The notes under the pieces were generated by a model. It had not been told where the DNA came from and ran no database searches. It saw only the letters and a program-made list of their open reading frames with translations. A stretch of 64,000 nucleotides of DNA from Adiantum capillus-veneris (lineage: Eukaryota; Streptophyta; Polypodiopsida; Polypodiales; Pteridaceae): the NCBI GenBank assembly GCA_014529385.2, contig CM043963.1, positions 5,865,501 through 5,929,500 of the forward strand. Reading direction: 5' to 3'. This document shows positions 19,863 to 31,619 of the stretch, piece after piece. The position numbers and the translations under genes are program-made. Position 1 is the stretch's first letter, and every line of letters starts with the position of its first letter.

Positions 19863-20860
19863 CTTCTTTATCCATTACAACAAGTGGCAAAGCATGATCC
19901 ATTGCAATGGGATGACAAGTGTCAAGAAGTGTTTCAAGAGGTGTTAGGGGGGTTGTCAGCCATGCAGGCTCCTGATTGGGAGCAAGTGTTTTATGTAAAT
20001 CCATCAGTAGGGGATGATGCCATTGGAGCCATGCTATTGCAAAAGGGGAAGGGCAGCCATTATATGAGGCCAGTGTATTGTGCAAGCCGAGTGAAGTTGG
20101 TAGCAGAGAGAAAGTTCTCGGAAGTAGAGCTAGTGATGGCCAGTGTAATATTTGCTTGTCGACGATTTCGTTATTACTTGCTATCACGACCTTTTGTTTT
20201 CTTGACGAGTTATGCCTTTTTGTCGCAGTTAATTAATGGCACTAACATGTCAAATGTGGTTAAGAAATGGGTAATTGAGCTGCAAGAGTTTGAGTTCTCT
20301 TTTTTAGCGGAAGACAATACAATAGCTACCCTAGCCGATTTGTTATCTTACAAGGAGAATCCCCTTCTTGTTAAGGAAGAGGTGGTGAGAAAGGTAGTTG
20401 AAGAAGTGCCATAGATCAGCAATGCACATGTGTTTTTCTTTGATGGCTCATACAAAAAGAGCCATGATGCAGCTTCAGGGAATATAGCACTTTATGATCC
20501 AGAGGGGAAGCTAGTATGTAAGAGAGGGTTCAAATTGGATGCACATAGTAATAATGAGGCTGAATATGCAACTTTGAAATCTGGATTACACATTTCTTTG
20601 AAGCATGGGATTAGAAGGTTGAGCATAAAAGGTGATGCCTTGTTAGTTTGTGAAGCAAGTGATGGGTGTGTGGAAGAGCAAGAACACCTCATTGAAGGAA
20701 ACATGTTTGAGAATTAAAGGCCTGTTAAAAAAGTTCGAAGCATGGAGCATCAGACACACTGAACGTGCTCTAAATGGAGAGGCACATGAAGCGGCTCAAA
20801 GCATGATTGGGGAGCTATTTGTGCTGAGGACCAATTTACCTCTTTACCATGGCCGAGAAA
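19863..20860 (+). pseudogene. A1 RNase H and second (Tat-type) RNase H
   Basis: First domain 19884-20414: QVFYVNPSVGDDAIGAMLLQ, YMRPVYCASRVKL, KWVIELQEFEFSFL. Second domain from 20430: MFFFDGSYKKSHDAASG, AHSNNEAEYATL, LSIKGDALLV; after a frameshift near 20650 it continues with LLKKFEAWSIRHTERALNGE. This copy keeps the segment (19798-20635) that A2 has lost, so it is the evidence that family A has the dual RNase H layout. Confidence 0.85.
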
Positions 20861-21879
20861 GTTTGGCTCACGAAGAGGAGTTTTTGCTAACAGGAATCAT
20901 TCCGAAGGACATTCAGAAGTCTAAGAAGTATGGTTTTGTGCGTAGAGCATACATGTACAAATTGATTGGTGATGTCTTATACATGAAAGGGGTTGATCTC
21001 GTGTTGAGACGTGTACCTTGGCGGGAGTAGATTTATAGAGTGTTGGAAGAGAATCATGAAGGTGCATGTGGAAGACATTTTGCTCTAAAGATCACCTTGC
21101 ATAAGATCTTGCAAGAGGGGTATGTATGGCCTAGTTTGCACAAGGATGTTCACCATTGGTGTAGGTCTTGTAATAGGTGTCAGGCATTTGGGAAGAGAGT
21201 ATTGAAGCCAGAGCTACGAAAAACCATTATGGAATTTGATGTGTTTGAAAAGTAGGGAATTGATGCAATAGGCCCGTTACCTATCACAAGCAGGGGCAAA
21301 AGCTATATTTTGACTGCAGTGGACTATCTCTCTAGATGGATAGAGACTATAGCAGTAAAACAAATCATTGCAAAGGATGTGGCAAAATTTGTGTACGATG
21401 AAATATATTGCAAGTTTGGGGTGCCATTGGGGCTACTTTCAGATAAGGGGCCAGGAGTTAGAGCTAAACTGCTAGACTTTTTATACAAAAATATGAAGAT
21501 TAGGCACCAGCATATCACTCCTTATTACCCGCAGTGTAATGGCTTAAATGAAAGGTTCAATGGTGAGTTGGTACAAATTCTTTCGAAAGTGACAGAGCAC
21601 CAAGGAAAGAAGTGGGATTTGGAATTGCCTAGTGCATTATGGGCTTACCGTACTTCGGTGAAGACAGGTACAGGGTTTACTCCATTTCATTTGGTATATG
21701 GAAAGGAAGCACTATTGCCTGTGGAAGCAGAGTTACTTGCAGTAAAGATACTAGAGAAGTTTCTTGGGACGCCTAGTGATGCATTCAAAGAGAGGCTCTT
21801 GCAGTTGCAGTAAAGATACTAGAGAAGTTTCTTGGGACGCCTAGTGATGCATTCAAAGAGAGGCTCTTGCAGTTACAAG
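20861..21879 (+). pseudogene. A1 integrase, truncated at its 3' end
   Basis: Zinc-binding part HEGACGRHFALKI then CRSCNRCQAFGK; core with GIDAIGPLP, LLSDKGPG and NGLNERFNGE, so the three catalytic acids remain, but TAG codons at 21028-21030 and 21253-21255 break the frame. A 68-bp tandem duplication (21737-21804 and 21805-21872) shifts the frame near the end. The match to A2 stops at 21879, before the GPF-like C-terminal domain, where satellite sequence begins. Confidence 0.85.
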
Positions 21880-24800
21880 AGGCTATTGTTTACATGTGGG
21901 GTTTAACGTCAAGGTCAGTCACTTTTCCAAGCTATTATCCCTAGTAGCACTAGTGGTTGGGTCTCAAGATTTACCACTTTTTCACTCTATGTCGTTATAT
22001 TATGAAGATCTAGGTTCTAAGGTCGACCACTTGTCCAACCTATAAGGCTAGATCTTAAAGGGTATTATTTCTCACCACTTGGAATGACCATGATATGTTT
22101 TACATGGGGGTTTGGTTTCAAGGTCCACCACTTGTCCAAGCTAACTCTATGGAAACATAGAGAGAAGCAAAGGTCCACCACTTGTCCAAGCTAGGCTCCA
22201 CTGAGACATTTAGAGAAGGATGATCCCCCATTGGTGGAAGATAGGCTTCATTGAAACATGAAAAGAAGCAAGTTGCACCATGTCTCCAAGATTCTAGGAT
22301 CCATTGAAATACCTTAAACCCACGATATTGTTTACATGTGGGGTTTAACGTCAAGGTCAGTCACTTTTCCAAGCTATTATCCCTAGTAGCATGAGTGGTT
22401 TGGTCTCAAGATTCACCACTTTTCCACTCTATGTCATTATATAAAGAAGATCTAGGTGTTAAGGTCAACCACTTGACCAACCTATAAGCGTATATCTTAA
22501 AGGGTATTCTTTCTCACCACTTGAAATGTCCATGATATGTTTTACATAGGGGTTTAGTTCCAAGGTCCACCACTTATCCAAGCTAACTTTATTCTTCTCA
22601 TAGAGAGAAGCAAAAGGTCCACCACTTGTCCAAGCTAGGCTCCATTGAAACATGGAGAGAAGGATGCTCCACCATTTGTCGAAGCTAACTCTATTGAAAC
22701 ATGGAAGGTTTACATTCAAGGTCCACCAGTTGTCCAACCTATTAACGCTAGTAGCATGAGGGGTTTGGTCTCAAGATTCACCACTTTTTCACTCTGTGTT
22801 ATTATATTAAGAATATTTGGGTATTAAGGTCCACCACTTGTCCAACCTATAAGACTATATCTTAATGGTTATTCTTTCTGACCACTTGGAGTGACCATGA
22901 AAGGTTTTACATGGGGGGTTGGTTCCAAGGTCCACCACTTGTCCAAGCTAACTCTATTCAAACATAGAGAGAAGCAAAGGTCCACCACTTGTCTAAGCTA
23001 GGGTCTATTGAAACATGGAGAGAAGGATGCTCCACCATTTGTCCAAGATAGACTCCATTGAAACATGAAGAGAAGCAAGCTGCACCATATCTCCAAGATT
23101 CTAGACTCCATCGAAATACCTTAAACCCACGTTATTTTGTACATGGGGACTTTACATTCAAGATCAACAATTTGTCCAACCTATTATCGCTAGTAGCATG
23201 AGTGGTTTGGTCTCAAGATTCACCACTTTTCCACTCTCTATCATTATATTAAGAATATTTGGGTGTTAAGGTCCAACACTTGTCCAACCTATAAGACTAT
23301 ATCTTAATGGTTATTCTTTCTCACCTCTTGAAAGACTATATCTTAATGGTTATCCCTAGCTATTATTGCTAGTAGCGTGAGTGGTTTGGTCTCAAGATTC
23401 ACCACTTTTATTAAGAATATGTGGGTGTTAAGGTCCACCACTTGTCCAACCTATAAGGCTACATCTTAAAGGTTATTCTTTCTTACTACTTGGAGTGACC
23501 ATGATAGGTTTTACATGGGGGTTTGGTTCCAAGGTCCACCACTTGTCCAAGCTAACTCTATTGAAACATAGAGAGAAGCAAAGGTCCACCCCTTGTCTAA
23601 GCTAGGGTCCATTGAAACATGGAGAGAAGGATGCTCCACCATTTGTCCAAGGTAGGCTCCATTGAAACATGAGGAGAATCAAGGTGCACCATGACTCCAA
23701 GATGCTAGGCTCCATCGAAAAACATTAAACCCATGATATGTCGTAGATGAGGGGTTTACATTCAAGGTCCAACACTTGTCCAAGCTATTATTGGTAGTAG
23801 CCTGAGTGGTTTGGTCTCAAGATTCACCACTTTTCCACTCTATGTCATTATATTAAGAATATGCGCGTGTTAAGGTCCACCACTTGTCCAACCTATAAGG
23901 CTACATCTTAAAGGTTATTCTTTATTACCACTTGGAGTGACCATGATAGGTTTTACATGGGGGTTTGGTTCCAAGGTCCACCACTTGTCCAAGCTAACTC
24001 TATTGAAACATAGAGAGAAACAAAGGTCCACCACTTGTCCAAGCTAGGGTCCATTGAAACATGGAGAGAAGGATGCTCCACCATTTCTCCAAGATAGGCT
24101 CCATTGAAACATGACGAGAAGCAAGCTGCACCATGTCTCCAAGATGCTAGGCTCCATCGAAATACATTAAACCCACGATATTTCGTAGATGAGGGGTTTA
24201 CATTCAAGGTCCACCACTTGTCCAAGCTATTATTGCTAGTAGCGTGAGTGGTTTGGTCTCAAGATTCACCACTTTTATTAAGAATATGTGGGTGTTAAGG
24301 TCCACCACTTGTCCAACCTATAAGGCTACATCTTAAAGGTTATTCTTTCTTACTACTTGGAGTGACCATGATAGGTTTTACATGGGGGTTTGGTTCCAAG
24401 GTCCACCACTTGTCCAAGCTAACTCTATTGAAACATAGAGAGAAGCAAAGGTCCACCCCTTGTCTAAGCTAGGGTCCATTGAAACATGGAGAGAAGGATG
24501 CTCCACCATTTGTCCAAGGTAGGCTCCATTCAAACATGAGGAGAAGCAAGGTGCACCATGTCTCCAAGATGCTAGGCTCCATCGAAAAACATTAAACCCA
24601 CGATATGTCGTAGATGAGGGGTTTACATTCAAGATCCACACTTGTCCAAGCTATTATTGCTAGTAGCCTGAGTGGTTTGGTCTCAAGATTCACCACTTTT
24701 CCACTCTATGTCATTATATTAAGAATATGCGCGTGTTAAGGTCCACCACTTGTCCAACCTATAAGGCTACATCTTAAAGGTTATTCTCTATTACCACTTG

Positions 24801-26730
24801 GAGTGACCATGATAGGTTTTACATGGGGGTTTGGTTCCAAGGTCCACCACTTGTCCAAGCTAACTCTATTGAAACATAGAGAGAAACAAAGGTCCACCAC
24901 TTGTCCAAGCTAGGGTCCATTGAAACATGGAGAGAAGGATGCTCCACCATTTGTCCAAGATAGGCTCCATTGAAACATGACGAGAAGCAAGCTGCACCAT
25001 GTCTCCAAGATGCTAGGCTCCATCGAAATACATTAAACCCACGATATTTCGTAGATGAGGGGTTTACATTCAAGGTCCACCACTTGTCCAAGCTATTATT
25101 GCTAGTAGCGTGAGTGGTTTGGTCTCAAGATTCACCACTTTTATTAAGAATATGTGGGTGTTAAGGTCCACCACTTGTCCAACCTATAAGGCTACATCTT
25201 AAAGGTTATTCTTTCTTACTACTTGGAGTGACCATGATAGGTTTTACATGGGGGTTTGGTTCCAAGGTCCACCACTTGTCCAAGCTAACTCTATTGAAAC
25301 ATAGAGAGAAGCAAAGGTCCACCCCTTGTCTAAGCTAGGGTCCATTGAAACATGGAGAGAAGGATGCTCCACCATTTGTCCAAGGTAGGCTCCATTCAAA
25401 CATGAGGAGAAGCAAGGTGCACCATGTCTCCAAGATGCTAGGCTCCATCGAAAAACATTAAACCCACGATATGTCGTAGATGAGGGGTTTACATTCAAGA
25501 TCCACACTTGTCCAAGCTATTATTGCTAGTAGCCTGAGTGGTTTGGTCTCAAGATTCACCACTTTTCCACTCTATGTCATTATATTAAGAATATGCGCGT
25601 GTTAAGGTCCACCACTTGTCCAACCTATAAGGCTACATCTTAAAGGTTATTCTCTATTACCACTTGGAGTGACCATGATAGGTTTTACATGGGGGTTTGG
25701 TTCCAAGGTCCACCACTTGTCCAAGCTAACTCTATTGAAACATAGAGAGAAGCAAAGGTCCACCCCTTGTCTAAGCTAGGGTCCATTGAAACATGGAGAG
25801 AAGGATGCTCCACCATTTGTCCAAGGTAGGCTCCATTCAAACATGAGGAGAAGCAAGGTGCACCATGTCTCCAAGATGCTAGGCTCCATCGAAAAACATT
25901 AAACCCACGATATGTCGTAGATGAGGGGTTTACATTCAAGATCCACACTTGTCCAAGCTATTATTGCTAGTAGCCTGAGTGGTTTGGTCTCAAGATTCAC
26001 CACTTTTCCACTCTATGTCATTATATTAAGAATATGCGCGTGTTAAGGTCCACCACTTGTCCAACCTATAAGGCTACATCTTAAAGGTTATTCTCTATTA
26101 CCACTTGGAGTGACCATGATAGGTTTTACATGGGGGTTTGGTTCCAAGGTCCACCACTTGTCCAAGCTAACTCTATTGAAACATAGAGAGAAACAAAGGT
26201 CCACCACTTGTCCAAGCTAGGGTCCATTGAAACATGGAGAGAAGGATGCTCCACCATTTGTCCAAGATAGGCTCCATTGAAACATGACGAGAAGCAAGCT
26301 GCACCATGTCTCCAAGATGCTAGGCTCCATCGAAATACATTAAACCCACGATATTTCGTAGATGAGGGGTTTACATTCAAGGTCCACCACTTGTCCAAGC
26401 TATTATCGCTAGTAGCATGGTTTGGTCTCAAGATTCACCAGTTTTCCACGCTATGTCATTATATGAAGAATATCTGGGTGTTAAGGTCCACCACTTGTCC
26501 AACCTATAAGGCTATATTCTAAATGATATTTTTTTTGACCACTTGGAATGTGCATGATATGTTTTACATGGGGTTTTATTCCAAGGTCCACCACTTGTCC
26601 AAGCTAGATCTATTACATATATATTATACATACAATATTCAACTAGATTCCCTACCTATCATGTCCAGTAGCATGGATGCTCTAGCTTGAAGGTCCACCA
26701 CTTGTCCAACCTATACTCTCTTATGTAAGG
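21880..26730 (+). repeat. Satellite-like array, block 1 (GGTCCACCACTTGTCCAA box)
   Basis: Irregular then regular repeats in which the box GGTCCACCACTTGTCCAA or a close variant recurs every 40-150 bp, alternating with CTCCATTGAAACATGGAGAGAA-like and GGTTTGGTCTCAAGATTCACC-like words. By eye I count over 25 good boxes in this block, nearly all in plus orientation. Unit starts (TTTTACATGGGGGTTTGG) occur about every 430 bp. The minus-strand reading frames of up to about 100 codons are products of the repeat, not genes. Confidence 0.85.
23952..26124 (+). repeat. Higher-order repeat: units of 425 and 441 bp
   Basis: Unit starts lie at about 23952, 24377, 24818, 25243, 25684 and 26125, so spacings alternate 425, 441, 425, 441, 441. 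The 866-bp dimer 23952-24817 is nearly identical to 24818-25683, indicating recent tandem duplication. The types differ where 425-bp units read CACTTTTATTAAG and 441-bp units keep a longer CACTTTTCCACTC segment. Confidence 0.85.
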
Positions 26731-26753
26731 GAGATCTCGCTATAAATTCAAAA

Positions 26754-26837
26754 CCTTCCCGCCTAAATTTAAAATATCCCTCCCAAATCTTAAATATCCC
26801 GCCTAAATTTTAAACTATCCCGCCCAAATTTTAAAAT
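26754..26837 (+). repeat. Four short repeats with TCCCGCC cores
   Basis: Four units of about 20-21 bp of the form TATCCCGCCTAAATTTTAAA (second unit has CTCCC). The first, TTCCCGCC, equals an E2F-type site. A TATA-like CTATAAATTC lies just upstream at 26740-26749. They may be promoter elements for a transcript leading to the gene at 31620; this is inference. Confidence 0.5.
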
Positions 26838-27427
26838 TCAAACTTTTTTATAAAAATTTAAATTTTACTACTTAAATTTAAAATATTCCACGCAAAATTG
26901 ATTTTAAATTCAAGTTTACCACAAAAAGATATCATTATACCACCTAAATTCAAATATGCAAACCTCAAATCATTATATTGTACATAAATTCAAACAAATT
27001 CAAATTAACAAGCCTAAACTGATATTAGTTTGCATAGATATGAATTTATCACACCTAAATTATGTCACCATGTTAGAGAGAGTGGTTAGAGAATTTGAAC
27101 AAGGTCCACCACTTGTCCAACCTAGATACCAAGAAGGATTGAGTGTACAAGGTATTGTTTGGAGGTCCTTATAGTCCATTGGTCTTAAGGTCCACCACTT
27201 GTGGTAAGGGTCACCAAAAAGTGTATATATTCATCCAAAGAAATACACGTATTTTTGGTCTACATGTCCTAGTTTAAACCATTTATGTCCATTAGGTGTA
27301 TCACTAAACAACACTACTATTTTTGAGAAACAGAAGTTACAATCATATCTACAAATGGATTAGAGGAAAATCAGCTCAGCATACATCCAGAACTCGCTAC
27401 AAGAATCGACTTTAACAGATCACGCAA
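26838..27427 (+). other. AT-rich segment, possible 5' untranslated exon at its right end
   Basis: Strongly AT-rich to about 27060, with a few isolated satellite boxes (27101, 27190). No coding signal. The last part (27330-27427) ends in ACGCAA before a canonical GTAAGT and could be an untranslated first exon. Confidence 0.3.
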
Positions 27428-27433
27428 GTAAGT
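27428..27433 (+). promoter_or_regulatory. Candidate splice donor GTAAGT
   Basis: AA|GTAAGT is a strong plant donor. The nearest strong acceptor in front of a long frame is TTTTTACTTACAG|G ending at 31618, directly before the ATG at 31620. The implied intron of about 4.2 kb contains satellite block 2. Unproven. Confidence 0.3.
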
Positions 27434-27639
27434 CTTCCATTCAATTTTACTAGTATTACAATGTGTTAGTTATTTGTGATATTTATGTATGTATATATAC
27501 TATGTGTGCATATCGTAATTAAGTGTAATTGTGTATCTGCATTATGTATGAGTATTACAATGAAATAACACAAATATACATACATACACATAGATAACAC
27601 AGACGCACACATACATGAGCATGTATTTTCAAGAGAGAG

Positions 27640-27651
27640 ATAGCAAATACA

Positions 27652-27683
<32 letters not shown>

Positions 27684-28010
27684 TAAATAACTGTTTTTTA
27701 GAGAGAGGAGAGAGAAAGATAACAGATTTCACTGTGTTTATGTATGTGGAAGAGAGGAAGACGATGTATGGGAATATGTGCACGTATTTTCAAGAGAGAG
27801 ACAACAAGATAACAGATTTCATTGTGGTTATGTATGTGGAAGTGAGGAAGACGATGTGTGGGAATATGTGCATGTATTTTCAAGAGAGAGACAGCAAGAT
27901 AACAGATTTCACTGTGGTTATGTATGTGGAAGAGAGGAAGACGATGTGTGGGAATATGTGTATGTGTGCGGGGATACGTTTAAACTATGTATCTCTGTCT
28001 TTTGACGAGA
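27640..28010 (+). repeat. GA-rich tract and 90-bp tandem repeat, about 2.7 copies
   Basis: A GATA/GA-rich tract (27645-27720) precedes units starting AACAGATTTCA at 27721, 27811 and 27901. The period of 90 bp is a multiple of three, so a frame with a 30-residue repeat (MYVEERKTMCGNM, YFQERD) stays open on the plus strand. I do not think this is a gene. Confidence 0.8.
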
Positions 28011-28845
28011 GAGTGTGTGTGCAAGAAGAGTTACAGAGAACCATCTTCTCTATATGGAGAAAGACAGAGAGTGAGAGAGAGAGAAATACCTGTTTTTTCT
28101 CTATTCGTGAGGTGTGCAATGTCTCCTGAGAAGACTGCCCGATCCTGCCCTTCTGGAAAGCGTTGTGTACGCTGCTGTTTCTTTGTCTTGTGCGCGAACT
28201 TTCAATCCTATGCACTCCACCTGTGTGTTGTGTACGATGCCGAGCTTGCTCCTCTACGCGCGCGTATACTCCAACTGTGTGCGATCCGTGTGCGCTTTCT
28301 GTGTTTTTGCTGCTCGCCTGCTTTCTCTGTGTGCGTTTCTCGTGCGCTCTCTGTGTGCCTAATCTTGATAGGGTTTATTAGAATGCCACGTATGCTACAA
28401 GTCCATGTTTTATCATAGGATTAAAAAAAACAAAAGCAATATAAAAAATTAACCAATTCACACGGCCAAAATTAAAGAAATCATGGTTGAAAATATGAAA
28501 AACATGCATAACTCTATACTAGGACCCCGCCCAGAACAATATCCCAAAATCAACCTCCCAAGCCCCGCCATCGAGAGCGCTATATTCCACATCCCCATCA
28601 AGAGCGCTATCCCCAAACCTCACGTGGAAGCGCTGCCTTGTCACCCCATTGTGGCATTGCCCTAAGACCCCGCATCTGGAGTGCTAAATGGGAACATTCT
28701 TCATTAGTGAAATTTTGAACATAAATTATATTAGCACATACTTAAATATAATACAAATATTAGCATATTAGCTATACTACTAATTTACTATAGCAGTTCT
28801 AGATTATGTCCCATACTATATTTAAGGTGCCAAAGGTTTGGCCTT
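28011..28845. other. No recognisable feature
   Basis: Starts GT- and GA-rich, then a mixed-composition stretch and an AT-rich end. Short plus-strand frames (28114-28418) are Cys/Leu-rich and look like chance. Nothing identified. Confidence 0.5.
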
Positions 28846-31530
28846 ATGGTCCTAGATTTAGCCAAGTGGTCAACACATATAGGACCAAGTGCACACTGTG
28901 CCACAAAACTTGGCCACCACTTCACTTGCCAAAGTTTAAGCCACATGGTCAATCCTAACTTTCCAATGTTCTTATTATGTCACCTTTTGCCTCGTGGAAA
29001 ACCTAGGCTTGTTTTCACATACTCAGGCACTTCAAGCCACAATAAATTGTCATTACTCTTCGACAACCCTTTTGTTCAAGTCTTTGAAAAAACATTGTTT
29101 AAGGCCACCCTAAACCATTTTCATTTAGGGGTGTCTAAAACTAGCTTTTTGGCAATTCGAGAAGAAAATGGTCAAAGTTTTATACTTAGTTTTAACCACT
29201 TGACCAATTCAAATATTGGAAAGCAAGGTCTTGTAATACTTTTCTTTGGACATCACACATTAAAACTAGGTCCCTCACTTGTCCAAGCTATGCTCTAATA
29301 CAATAAAGGGCTTTTGGTTTCAAGATGCACCACTTTCCCAACCTTGATTCCATTAAAGAAGCTAGCTCTACTTAGACATTTAATAGCAAGGTCTTGCAGC
29401 AGTTCAGATTGAACATTTTCCATGGCAGCTAGGTCCACCACTTATCTAAGCTATGCTCTAATAGAGTAAGGGGGTTTTGGTTTCAAGATCCACCACTTGT
29501 CCAAACTTGATTTGGGAAGCAAGGTCCTATAATAGTTTGCTTTGGACATTCACCATTACAACTAAGTCCACCACTTCTCCAAGCTATGTTCTAATACACT
29601 AAGGAGGTTTTGGTTTCAAGGAGAACCACTTGTACGACTCTGTTTTTGGAAGTAAGGTCTTTACATAGTTCACCTTGGACCTTGGACATTGGATACTACA
29701 ACTAAGCCCACCACTTGTCCAAGATATCCTCTATATATAGCCAAAGGGTTTGGGTTTCAAGATTCACCACTTTTCCAACCTTTCTTCCATTAAAGAAAGG
29801 AGGGGCTTTATAACTAGGTCCACCACTTGTCCAAGCTATGCTCTGATATGGAAAGGGGATTTTGGTTTCAAGGTCCACCACGTGTTCAACCTTGCAAGAC
29901 TCAAGGGATACTTGGACATTGGAAAGCATAGTCCTATAGTAGTTGATAGGTGGCAGTGGGTATTACAACTAGGTCCAACCTATGCTCTCATATCGCAAAG
30001 AGGCTTTGCTTTCAAGGTCCACCACTTGTCCAACCTTGCTTCTATTAAAGAAATGAGGGGCTACGTAAACATTGGCAAGCAAGGTAGCAAGGTTCTAAGG
30101 TGTTTCACCTTGGATATTGGGCATTATAACTAGGTCCACCACTTGTCCAAGCTATGCTCTGATAAAGAAAGGGGATTTTCGTTTAAAGGTCCACCATGTG
30201 TTCAACCTTTCTAATATAGAAAGGGGATTTTTGTTTCAAGGTCCACCACGTGTTCAACCTTGAAAGACTCAAGGGATACTTGGACATTGGAAAGCATAGT
30301 CTTATAGTAGTTGATAGGTGGCAGTGGGTATTAAAACTAGGTCCAACCTATGCTCTTATATAGCAAAGAGGCTTTGGTTTCAAGGTCCACCACTTGTCCA
30401 ACCTTACTTCCATTAAAGAAATGAGGGGCTACGTAAACATTGGCAAGCAAGGTAGCAAAGTCCTAAGGTATTTCACCTTGGATATTGGGCATTATAACTA
30501 GGTCCACCACTTGTCCAAGCTATGCTCTGATAAAGAAAGGGGATTTTTGTTTCAAGGTCCACCATGTGTTCAACCTTTCTAATATAGAAAGGGGATTTTT
30601 GTTTCAAGGTCCACCACGTGTTCAACCTTGAAAGACTCAAGGGATACTTGGACATTGGAAAGCATAGTCTTATAGTAGTTGATAGGTGGCAGTGGGTATT
30701 AAAACTAGGTCCAACCTATGCTCTTATATAGCAAAGAGGCTTTGGTTTCAAGGTCCACCACTTGTCCAACCTTACTTCCATTAAAGAAATGAGGGGCTAC
30801 GTAAACATTGGCAAGCAAGGTAGCAAAGTCCTAAGGTATTTCACCTTGGATATTGGGCATTATAACTAGGTCCACCACTTGTCCAAGCTATGCTCTGATA
30901 AAGAAAGGGGATTTTCGTTTCAAGGTCCACCATGTGTTCAACCTTTCTAATATAGAAAGGGGATTTTTGTTTCAAGGTCCACCACGTGTTCAACCTTGAA
31001 AGACTCAAGGGATACTTGGACATTGGAAAGCATAGTCTTATAGTAGTTGATAGGTGGCAGTGGGTATTAAAACTAGGTCCAACCTATGCTCTTATATAGC
31101 AAAGAGGCTTTGGTTTCAAGGTCCACCACTTGTCCAACCTTACTTCCATTAAAGAAATGAGGGGCTACGTAAACATTGGCAAGCAAGGTAGCAAAGTCCT
31201 AAGGTATTTCACCTTGGATATTGGGCATTATAACTAGGTCCACCACTTGTCCAAGCTATGCTCTGATATAGAAAGGGGATTTTTGTTTCAAGGTCCACCA
31301 CGTGTTCAACCTTGAAAGACTCAAGGGATACTTGGACATTGGAAAGCATAGTCCTATAGTAGTTGATAGGTGGCAGTGGGTATTACAACTAGGTCCACCA
31401 CTTGTCCAACCTATGCTCTCATATAGCAAAGAGGCTTTGGTTTCAAGGTCCACCACTTGTCCAACCTTGCTTCCATTAATATAGCAAGGAGGATTTGGTC
31501 TCAAGGTTCACCACTTGTCCAACCTATGCA
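28846..31530 (+). repeat. Satellite-like array, block 2
   Basis: Carries the same GGTCCACCACTTGTCCAA box as block 1, at first degenerate (28850-29300) and then frequent, but with different connecting words (AAAGAAAGGGGATTTT, GGACATTGGAAAGCA, GATAGGTGGCAGTGGG). Between about 30107 and 31250 three units of about 368 bp follow one another with near identity. The last boxes end about 90 bp before the ATG of the transposase-like gene. Confidence 0.85.
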
Positions 31531-31604
31531 AACCTTTTTCATGTTGTAGCATGATTTTTGGTTTGAAGAGTATTTTTCTATAACTATGGATTTAACAATG
31601 TAAT

Positions 31605-31619
31605 CTTTTTACTTACAGG
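31605..31619 (+). promoter_or_regulatory. Candidate splice acceptor before the T2 start codon
   Basis: A T-rich stretch followed by ACTTACAG|G, with AG at 31617-31618, lies one base before ATG 31620. It fits an intron in the 5' untranslated region. It could also mean that an upstream coding exon is spliced on, in which case the protein would be longer. Confidence 0.4.

Larger units (their letters stand above)
1320..21879 (+). mobile_element. Ty3/gypsy Tat-type retrotransposon A1, degenerate host of two nested insertions
   Basis: The same family is present with both LTRs at 36945-44756 (A2), which allows A1 to be traced through its interruptions. The pieces are: LTR part 1320-2138, insertion B 2139-13114, LTR remainder to 13205, PBS, leader, small ORF, gag interrupted by insertion C (14745-17364), then NC, protease, RT, two RNase H domains and most of integrase. 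The 5' end is lost: the first about 225 bp of LTR are missing at the fusion with T1. The 3' end is cut at 21879 inside the integrase region, where satellite DNA starts, so there is no 3' LTR. The second RNase H domain places it in the Tat lineage. Many stops and frameshifts make it non-autonomous. Confidence 0.85.

Noticed and set aside
22118-26431. Series of minus-strand frames of 78-101 codons with similar products
   Set aside because: They are translations of the satellite units. Their boundaries move with the repeat period and there is no start or codon bias, so I do not call genes.
27987-28418. 143-codon Cys/Leu-rich frame
   Set aside because: It starts in a low-complexity GA/GT tract. 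Three overlapping frames are open here at once, a sign of composition rather than coding.
21880-31530. Regularly repeated short boxes as a CRISPR array
   Set aside because: Spacing varies from about 40 to 150 bp, the spacers are themselves repeats, no cas-like genes exist and the surroundings are plant retrotransposons.
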